A stretch of 64,000 nt of DNA, from positions 1 through 64,000 of the forward strand of contig NZ_JNYJ01000043.1 of NCBI RefSeq assembly GCF_000716715.1. The letters are read 5' to 3'. How positions within the stretch are numbered: position 1 is the first letter of the stretch; the number at the start of each line of letters is the position of its first letter. The translations under genes were made by a program, and so were the position numbers. Source of the stretch: Dactylosporangium aurantiacum (lineage in GTDB: Bacteria > Actinomycetota > Actinomycetes > Mycobacteriales > Micromonosporaceae). Under the pieces are notes generated by a model. That model saw only the letters and a list, made by a program, of their open reading frames with translations. It made no database searches and was not told the DNA's origin. Positions 58,337 to 64,000 of this stretch are shown piece by piece.

Positions 58337-60178
58337 ATGACGAAGACGAAGATGGTCGCCGCGTTCGCCGCGGTCACGTTCATCGCCGTGCTGAGCGGCA
58401 GTGGGGACCGGCTCGCCGAGGGGTCGTTGCCGTTGGCGACCTGGCTGGCGGGGCTGGTCTGGGCGCAGGTGCGGTGGCCGCTGACCGGGCTGATCGCCGG
58501 GATCTGCGGCGTCCTGGCGATGCGGATCGCCGACCTGACCACCGGTGGCTGGCTGTGGCCGGTGACGCTGCTGTACGTGTCGGTGGTCATCGGGCCACGG
58601 CCGCGGCTGCGGCTGGTCGTGGGGATCGCGGCCGTGCACGCGGTGTGCGCGTTCAACCTGGAGTGGACGGTGCTGCAGCACAGCGCGAGCCGGACGTTCG
58701 CGGGTGTCGGCCCCGACGTGCTGTGGCTGACGGCGGCGCTCGCGGTGACCGTGGCGGTCGGCAGCTGGCGGCAGTGGACCCAGGCCGCGCTCCACCAGCA
58801 GCAGGCCGAGACCGACCGCCAGCGCGCCGAGGTGGAGCGGCAACGCGCCGAGACCGACCGGCAGCGCGCGGAAGCCCAGCAGCAGCGGGCCGAGGCGGAG
58901 CGGCAACGCGCCGAGACCCACCGGCAGCGCGCGGAAGCCCAGCAGCAGCGGGCCGAGGCGGAGCAGCAGCGCGCCGAGACCGACCGGCAGCGGGCCGAGG
59001 CTCAACGGCAGCGGGCGGAAGTGGAGCGGCAGCGGGCCGAGGCGGAGCAGCAGCGGGCGGAGGTGGAGCAGCAGCGGGCACAGGAGCGGTTGCGGGTGGC
59101 GCGGGAGGTGCATGACACGGTGGCGCACACCCTGGCGGTTGTCGGGGTGCACCTCAACGTCGCCGTGGATGCGCTGGACACGGCGCCGGAGGAGGCGCGG
59201 GCGGCGTTGCGGCTGGCGCAGGACGTGCGGCGCAGGGCGATGGGTGACCTGTCCTCGCTCGTCGGGGTGCTCCGCGAGGACCTGCGGCCGACCGCCGAGC
59301 CGCTCGACCTGGAGGCGCTCGTGGCGCAGGTGCGGGCCGCCGGGCTCGACGCGCGGCTGTACGTCCACGGCGCCCCGGGCGCAGCCACCGCCAGCGGCGA
59401 CGGCCGACCTGACAGCCGACCCGACAGCGGACCCGACAGCCGACCCGACAGCCGACCCGACAGCCGACCCGACCGCGGACCCGACAGCCGACCCGACCGC
59501 GGACCCGACGGCGGACCCGACGGCGGACCCGACGGCCGACCCGACGGCCGACCCGACGGCCGACCCGACGGCCGACCCGACGGCCGACCCGACGGCGCGG
59601 CCGGAGACGGCGGCAGAGACAGAGAGCGAGACAGAGACACAGTCGGACACGACGGCAAGGGCGGACATAGCGGCGAAGACAGCGCCGGCGAAGACCGGGA
59701 CGGCGGCGAACGCGGCGACAGACGCGAAGATGGCCCCGACAGCAGCCGCGAAGACCGGGCCGGCGGCGACCGTGAAGGCACGGACAACGGCGGCAGCCGT
59801 GACCGTGAGAGCGCAGGCGGGGACGGCAGCCGCGGCGAGCGCGGAAAAGGAGGCGAGGGCGCGGGCCACGGCGGCGGGCCAGGCCAGGGCGGTGGCGCGG
59901 GTGGGCACGAGGTGTCGCTGCCCACGCGGATCGCGGTCGGGCTCATCGTGCGGGAGGCGCTCACCAACACCGTCCGGCATGCGGCGGCGCGGGTGGTCAC
60001 GGTGGAGGTTCACTACGGGGCGACGACGCGGGTGTCCGTGGTGGACGACGGCAGGGGGTCGACGGCGCCGGAAGGGCACGGGTTGACGGGGATGCGGGAG
60101 CGGGTCGAGGCGCTCGGGGGCAGGCTGACGACGAGTGGGGCCGGGGGCTTCGCCGTACACGCGACAATTCCGTCATGA
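58337..60178 (+). CDS. NarL-type sensor histidine kinase with long repeats
   Basis: 613 residues. Five or six membrane helices (about 5-145), then 13 consecutive heptads of the form QRAExxx (162-252), and a HisKA_3 phosphoacceptor at His259 (REVHDTVAHTL). A (x-x-P-D)16 insert follows, within a Gly/Asp/Arg-rich stretch (about 354-525), and the ATPase domain comes last: N box REALTNTVRHA, G1 VVDDGRG and G2 GHGLTGMRERVE. The insert lies between the dimerisation and ATPase domains, where kinases normally have a short linker. ATG 58337; stop overlaps the response regulator (ATGA). Confidence 0.88.
   Translation: MTKTKMVAAFAAVTFIAVLSGSGDRLAEGSLPLATWLAGLVWAQVRWPLTGLIAGICGVLAMRIADLTTGGWLWPVTLLYVSVVIGPRPRLRLVVGIAAVHAVCAFNLEWTVLQHSASRTFAGVGPDVLWLTAALAVTVAVGSWRQWTQAALHQQQAETDRQRAEVERQRAETDRQRAEAQQQRAEAERQRAETHRQRAEAQQQRAEAEQQRAETDRQRAEAQRQRAEVERQRAEAEQQRAEVEQQRAQERLRVAREVHDTVAHTLAVVGVHLNVAVDALDTAPEEARAALRLAQDVRRRAMGDLSSLVGVLREDLRPTAEPLDLEALVAQVRAAGLDARLYVHGAPGAATASGDGRPDSRPDSGPDSRPDSRPDSRPDRGPDSRPDRGPDGGPDGGPDGRPDGRPDGRPDGRPDGRPDGAAGDGGRDRERDRDTVGHDGKGGHSGEDSAGEDRDGGERGDRREDGPDSSREDRAGGDREGTDNGGSRDRESAGGDGSRGERGKGGEGAGHGGGPGQGGGAGGHEVSLPTRIAVGLIVREALTNTVRHAAARVVTVEVHYGATTRVSVVDDGRGSTAPEGHGLTGMRERVEALGGRLTTSGAGGFAVHATIPS
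58820..59092 (+). repeat. 21-bp tandem repeat, 13 units, coding heptads
   Basis: Thirteen 7-codon units (CAGCGCGCCGAG + 9 nt), giving an exact heptad series with Ala at one core position. A straight coiled-coil rod is predicted. Confidence 0.9.
59402..59593 (+). repeat. 12-bp tandem repeat, 16 units
   Basis: Sixteen units of GGC/AGC/CGC-CGA-CCC-GAC type, coding for (G/S/R)-(R/G)-P-D. Open in all three forward frames, so the coding frame rests on the flanking kinase domains. Confidence 0.9.
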
Positions 60179-60834
60179 CGGTGCGGGTGTTGCTGGCCGA
60201 CGATCAGGCGCTGGTCCGCGCCGGGTTCGGCAGCCTGCTGCGGCGCACGCGGGACATCACGGTCGCCGGGGAGGCGTCGACCGGGGACGAGGCGGTCCGG
60301 CAGGCCCGGCGGCTGCGGCCCGACGTGGTGCTGATGGACATCAGGATGCCGGGGCTGGACGGGATCGCGGCGACCGCGCAGATCGTCGGCGACCGGGACC
60401 TGGAAGGCACGAGGGTCGTCATCCTGACCACGTTCGAGACGGACGAGCACGTGTTCGCGGCGCTGCGGGCCGGGGCGAGCGGCTTCCTCACCAAGGAGGT
60501 CGAGCCCGACGAGCTGCGCCGCGCGGTGCGGGTCGTGGCGGCCGGGGAGGCGCTGCTGTCGCCGAGCGTGACGGCCCGGGTGATCGGCCAGTTCGCGCAC
60601 CGGCCGGCCGGGCCGGCGGGCGACGGCGGCGACCGGCTCGCCGTCCTGACCCCGCGGGAGGTCGAGGTGGTGCGCCTGGTCGCCGCCGGGCTGTCCAACG
60701 ATGAGATCGCCCGGGAGCTGTTCATCAGCCCGCTGACCGCGAAGACCCATGTGACCCGGGCGATCACGAAGGTGGGGGTACGGGACCGGGTCCAGCTGGT
60801 GATCCTCGCGTACGCGTCAGGACTGGTCAGCTGA
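60175..60834 (+). CDS. NarL/LuxR-type response regulator
   Basis: 219 residues. Receiver domain with phosphoacceptor D55 (VVLMDIRMPG), acidic pair D9-D10 and a Lys in FLTKEVEP. LuxR helix-turn-helix at the C-terminus (LTPREVEVVRLVAAGLSNDE, SPLTAKTHVTRAITKVG). Translationally coupled to the kinase upstream. The stop TGA abuts the convergent lipoprotein stop with no gap (TGATCA). Confidence 0.95.
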   Translation: MTVRVLLADDQALVRAGFGSLLRRTRDITVAGEASTGDEAVRQARRLRPDVVLMDIRMPGLDGIAATAQIVGDRDLEGTRVVILTTFETDEHVFAALRAGASGFLTKEVEPDELRRAVRVVAAGEALLSPSVTARVIGQFAHRPAGPAGDGGDRLAVLTPREVEVVRLVAAGLSNDEIARELFISPLTAKTHVTRAITKVGVRDRVQLVILAYASGLVS

Positions 60835-61809
60835 TCACGGCTTGTGCTGGTCGACGCCGAAGCCGTTGCACTGGCGGCCGCCGTTGATGCAGTGGCTGAC
60901 GAGCGTGGCCTGGCGGGCGGCGTCCCAGCCGTTCATGAAGTCGTAGTGGAACGACGAGCCGTTGCCCGACGAGTACGCCAGACCCGACGTGTTGCCGCCG
61001 GGCAGCTTGTACGGCACCTTCATCTCGAACATCGGCAGCGGCACCGGGTTGCTCGCCGGGCAGACCCCGCTGACCGGCCACACCACGTGTGACTTGTGGT
61101 CGGCGCTGTCCAGGCTGCGGCCGTCCCAGCAGCTCGGCGCCTGCATCCGTACGATCAGCGACGACCCGGCCGGGCACGACGGCGGGATGGCCTTGCCGAG
61201 GTAGTCACCGCAGTTCCAGGTGCCGCTGAACTGCGCGGCGTCCTGCAGCCGCATGTCGCCGACGATGAGCCGGAACCCGGCGGGGAACGGCTGCACGGTC
61301 CGGTAGTCCTTGACCCCGGACTTGTAGTAGATGGTGACCCGTTCCGGCTGCACGACGACGCCGTTCTGGGTCAGGGTCGGGAACCAGTACGACGACGCGT
61401 CGAGCGTGTCCTCGCACGAGGTCCGGCCCTTGAGCAGCGACTGCGGGGTGGAGGTCGCGTTCGCGGCGGGGTTGCCGACGAACGTGTGGTTGTGGGCGGC
61501 GCCCGCGAGGCCGGGGAAGACGATCGGGTCGTCGCTGAGCCGGTGCGTCTCGGTGCAGTTGGCGTGGAACTCGCGGTACTGCGCCTGCGGCGGCTTGTCG
61601 GTGAACGTCTTGACCGGCGCGGCGGTCGCGGTCGGCACCGGGCTCGACGGGGAGGCCGGGGAGGGCGGCGGGGAGGACAAGGACGGCGCGGCGCCCGAGG
61701 GCACGGCCGACGACGGCGCCGGCTGGGAGATCACCACCGGGCCCTGGTTCGGATCGCACGCGGCCAGGAACAGGCCGGCTGCCAGCAGGAACCCAAGACG
61801 TCTGCGCAC
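60835..61809 (-). CDS. DUF1996 lipoprotein
   Basis: 324 residues. Lipobox FLAAC (Cys18), a Ser/Pro-rich linker to about residue 70, then a DUF1996 domain with conserved His and Cys: EFHANCTETHRLSDDP, GAAHNHTFVGN, SYWFPTLTQNG, MQAPSCWDGRSL, SFHYDFMNGWD and the final CINGGRQCNGFG. The family is secreted in actinomycetes and fungi, with unknown function. GTG 61809 with GAAAGG upstream. Flanked by two unrelated two-component systems. Confidence 0.9.
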   Translation of the reverse strand: MRRRLGFLLAAGLFLAACDPNQGPVVISQPAPSSAVPSGAAPSLSSPPPSPASPSSPVPTATAAPVKTFTDKPPQAQYREFHANCTETHRLSDDPIVFPGLAGAAHNHTFVGNPAANATSTPQSLLKGRTSCEDTLDASSYWFPTLTQNGVVVQPERVTIYYKSGVKDYRTVQPFPAGFRLIVGDMRLQDAAQFSGTWNCGDYLGKAIPPSCPAGSSLIVRMQAPSCWDGRSLDSADHKSHVVWPVSGVCPASNPVPLPMFEMKVPYKLPGGNTSGLAYSSGNGSSFHYDFMNGWDAARQATLVSHCINGGRQCNGFGVDQHKP

Positions 61810-61877
61810 GGTTGCGGTGCCTTTCGAGATCGACGGTGCCACCCACCGCCGAACCTATGACCGCCCCCGCCGCACGG

Positions 61878-62516
61878 TCATGAGTCGAAAGTCCCAGCCC
61901 GCCACCGGACCACCGCCTCGGTGCGGCTGCCGACCTGCAGCTTGCCGAAGGCGTTGTACAGATGGTTCTTCACGGTCTTCTCGGTGAGCCCGAGCCGCTC
62001 GGCGATCGCCGCGTTGGACAGCCCGTCGCACAGCAGGTCGAGCACGTCCCGCTCGCGGTCGGTGAGGCCGGCGCGGTCCCGGGCCAGGCGGCGGGCCCCC
62101 TGCTCGCGCAGCGCCGACGCGGCCACCGACGCGGCCACCGGCGACAGCCAGCCCTGCCCGGCGGCGACGGCGAGGACCGCGCGCAGCAGGTCGGGCGGGT
62201 CGAAATGGCCGTGCACCAGGTACCCGCGGGCGCCACCGCGCAGCATCGAGGCGATCACGCCGGGGCTCGCGTCGCTGGTGAGGGCGAGCACCGCGGTGTG
62301 CCGGGCCAGGTCGTCCACGATGGACAGTCCGTCGGCGATCGGCATGCGGTGGTCCAGCAGCGTCACGTCGGGCCGGTGCCGCAGCGCGAGGGTGAGCGCG
62401 TCGCGGCCGTTGCCGGCCTCCCCCACGACCCGCACGTCGTCGCTGAGCTCCAGCACGCCGCGCAGCGACTCCCGCACGACCGGGTTGTCGTCCACGACGA
62501 GCACCGTCACCGTCAC
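61878..62516 (-). CDS. NarL-type response regulator
   Basis: 212 residues. Receiver D55 in VTLLDHRMPI and acidic D9-D10. LuxR HTH GLTDRERDVLDLLCDGLSNA, AERLGLTEKTVKNHLYNAFG. GTG 62516 overlaps the stop of a 22-codon mini-ORF (GTGA). A loop normally containing the conserved Lys reads GYLVHGHF, so the conserved Lys is not obvious. Confidence 0.92.
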   Translation of the reverse strand: MTVTVLVVDDNPVVRESLRGVLELSDDVRVVGEAGNGRDALTLALRHRPDVTLLDHRMPIADGLSIVDDLARHTAVLALTSDASPGVIASMLRGGARGYLVHGHFDPPDLLRAVLAVAAGQGWLSPVAASVAASALREQGARRLARDRAGLTDRERDVLDLLCDGLSNAAIAERLGLTEKTVKNHLYNAFGKLQVGSRTEAVVRWRAGTFDS

Positions 62517-62581
62517 GCCGTCGCCTCCGCCGCGCCCGCCACGACGAAACCGGCCAGAACGACGAGCACCGTCACCGTCAT
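62513..62581 (-). CDS. 22-codon coupling mini-ORF between kinase and regulator
   Basis: MTVTVLVVLAGFVVAGAAEA + TA. The ATG overlaps the kinase stop (ATGA) and its own stop overlaps the regulator start (GTGA). The first 22 bp are an exact copy of the start of the regulator gene, so it arose by duplication of the coupling region. The peptide is a short hydrophobic helix; it may simply carry ribosomes through, or be a membrane peptide. Confidence 0.55.
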   Translation of the reverse strand: MTVTVLVVLAGFVVAGAAEATA

Positions 62582-63759
62582 ACCGGCGCCTCCGCCGCCC
62601 CGACCGGGGTGACCACCACGAGCTCCGTGCCGCCGCCCGGCACCGACGACACCCGCAGGGAGCCGCCGACGGCGCGGGCCCGCTCCGCCATGCCGACGAT
62701 GCCGAGGTGCCCGTCGGCCTGCAGGTCGGCCAGGTCGCGCGGGGTGAAGCCGCGCCCGTCGTCGCGGACCCGCAGCTCCAGCCGGCCGGGGCCGCTGCGG
62801 ACCGTGACGTCGACGTGCCGGGCACCGGCGTGCCGGGCCACGTTGTGCAGCGCCTCGGCGAGGATGCGGACCAGCTCGTACCGCACCTCGACGCCGGGCT
62901 CCACCGGTGCCGCGTCGACCCGGACCGGGATCCGCCAGCGGTCCGACCAGTCGTACGCGGTCGCCCGCACGGTCTCGGCGAACCCCAGGTCGAGCTGGTC
63001 GATGCGCAGGCCCTCGAGCAGCTGCCGGGCCTCCCGGGCGGCGGCCTCCGCGCCGCGGGACACGGTGCCGGCGAGCTGCTCGGCGAGCGCCGGGTGCCGG
63101 CGCAGCGACTGCGGCAGGGCGAGGGCGGCGAAGGACACGCCCCGCAGCGTCTTGGCGACCGAGTCGTGCAGCTCCCGGGCGAGCCGGGCCCGTTCGGACG
63201 CGGCCGCCGAGCGCTGCGCGGCGCCGATCACGTCGACGGCGAGGTCCAGGTGCCGCTGCAGGGCCGTGGTCGCGGCCGCCGCGCCGATCCCGGCGAGGAC
63301 GCTGACCATCGGGAACGCGACGATGAACGCGGCCACGTCCGGCGGCGGGTCGTTGGCCCGCAGGACCGCGCCCGCCGCGGCGAAGCCGAGCGCCGCCTGC
63401 GCCGCCCACAGCGGCAGCGCCCGCATGCCGAGCAGCGCGCCGCCGAGCGCCGCGGCGCCCGCGACGTAGCAGAAGAACGCCATCCCGCCGCGGCTGAGCA
63501 GCAGCACCGCCACGGCGACGCCGAGGTCCGTGGCGAGGGCCGGCCACGGGTGACGGGTCACCGCGGGCCAGCGCGTCAGGACGCTCACCTCGGCGACGGT
63601 ACCGGCGGCGACGACCGCGACGACGGCCAGGATCCGCCACCAGTCCTCGACGAGCAGCAGCCCGGCGGCCGCGGCGGTGGACGCGATCGCGGCCCGGCCG
63701 AGCAGGACCGCCCGGGCGATGGCGGCCGGGGCGGCGGCGGTGACGGCGAGCGGGCCCAT
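62578..63759 (-). CDS. NarL-type sensor histidine kinase
   Basis: 393 residues. Five or six membrane helices to about residue 165, HisKA_3 His198 (RARLARELHDSVAKTL), ATPase N box EALHNVARHA, G1 RDDGRGF and G2 GHLGIVGMAERA. Smooth, ordinary kinase without inserts. ATG 63759 overlaps the preceding stop by one base (TGATG). Cognate regulator lies downstream after the mini-ORF. Confidence 0.93.
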   Translation of the reverse strand: MGPLAVTAAAPAAIARAVLLGRAAIASTAAAAGLLLVEDWWRILAVVAVVAAGTVAEVSVLTRWPAVTRHPWPALATDLGVAVAVLLLSRGGMAFFCYVAGAAALGGALLGMRALPLWAAQAALGFAAAGAVLRANDPPPDVAAFIVAFPMVSVLAGIGAAAATTALQRHLDLAVDVIGAAQRSAAASERARLARELHDSVAKTLRGVSFAALALPQSLRRHPALAEQLAGTVSRGAEAAAREARQLLEGLRIDQLDLGFAETVRATAYDWSDRWRIPVRVDAAPVEPGVEVRYELVRILAEALHNVARHAGARHVDVTVRSGPGRLELRVRDDGRGFTPRDLADLQADGHLGIVGMAERARAVGGSLRVSSVPGGGTELVVVTPVGAAEAPV

Positions 63760-64000
63760 CAGCGCAGCTGCAGGTCGTCGACGAAGAAGCGGTACGCGTT
63801 GGGCAGCATGTCGGTCGCCACGACCAGGTCGATGCGGCGCACCGGCCGGCCCGGGGCGAGCTCGCGCAGGTCGAGCTCGAACGGGGTCCACACGTCGACC
63901 GGGGCGGTCAGCACGACCGGCGGCACCCCGGACGGCTGGGTGGTCGCCGACACCGTGACCCGCAGGACGGTGCCGTGGACGCGGCCGCCGTAGACGCGCA
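63759..64000 (-). CDS. C-terminal fragment of a beta-rich secreted-type protein
   Basis: The gene enters from the right edge; about 80 codons are visible. It ends in a beta-sandwich-like segment (WTPFELDLRELAPGRPVRRI, AYRFFVDDLQLR), which resembles carbohydrate-binding or discoidin-like modules at the ends of glycoside hydrolases. Co-transcribed with the kinase. Identity not determinable here. Confidence 0.6.
   Translation of the reverse strand, partial: RVYGGRVHGTVLRVTVSATTQPSGVPPVVLTAPVDVWTPFELDLRELAPGRPVRRIDLVVATDMLPNAYRFFVDDLQLR

Noticed and set aside
59112..60086. Frame reading TADPTADP across the kinase insert
   Set aside because: The 12-bp repeat is open in all frames; only the kinase frame joins the phosphoacceptor and ATPase domains on both sides.

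Overview
The window is about 64 kb of very G+C-rich DNA with strong G/C bias at third codon positions. It carries SARP-type and SigE-type regulators, many GTG/TTG starts, 4-bp ATGA/GTGA gene overlaps and leaderless-looking promoters. This points to an actinomycete, most likely Micromonosporaceae (Actinoplanes/Dactylosporangium-like). That placement is an inference; there is no rRNA or other marker gene. No tRNA, rRNA, CRISPR array, insertion sequence or prophage was seen.

Layout. 0-5.4 kb: partial SigB/SigF-type sigma factor, a GT4 glycosyltransferase, a large ANTAR-GAF-PAS-PP2C phosphatase and a Nudix regulator. 5.5-8.1 kb: a two-gene module, a membrane protein and a purine-nucleoside-phosphorylase-like enzyme. 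They share a 21-residue Gly/Asn-rich motif at the C-terminus of the first and the N-terminus of the second, which resembles paired amyloid-signalling motifs. 8.9-12.1 kb: TRAP-TAXI transporter. 12.5-13.5 kb: a repeat field. 13.5-17.5 kb: membrane M28 peptidase and a cysteine dioxygenase-rhodanese-Smr operon. 17.7-25.9 kb: DrrAB-like exporter, AfsR-like regulator, S1 protease with a striking operator array, a phosphatase, and TetR. 26-32.9 kb: FAD monooxygenase, AlkZ-like glycosylase, HTH/Clp_N pair, 2OG oxygenase, a damaged LCP gene and an SDR epimerase. 32.9-33.8 kb: repeats.

35.2-48.3 kb is a complete type IV pilus operon of monoderm type: pilB, pilT, pilC, pilA, pilD, pilM, pilN, pilO, then three minor pilins. 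It sits behind a sigma-28-like promoter. One minor pilin carries four Ig-like (He_PIG-type) domains and another a ricin-type lectin region. PilN has a roughly 500-residue proline-rich extension. There is no secretin, as expected for a monoderm.

48.4-64 kb: PAP2 enzyme, PRMT-like methyltransferase, VanZ, SigE-family sigma factor with a membrane partner, M3 peptidase, and a FadR-type regulator upstream of an overlapping pair resembling alkylglycerol monooxygenase (TMEM195/AGMO) and lysoplasmalogenase (TMEM86/YhhN). Two NarL-type two-component systems follow. One kinase has 13 perfect heptads and a (x-x-P-D)16 insert. The other is joined to its regulator by a duplicated 22-codon mini-ORF.

The strongest candidates for something undescribed are the motif-paired membrane protein/nucleosidase module, the pilus with Ig-like and lectin minor pilins, and the AGMO/YhhN ether-lipid pair.
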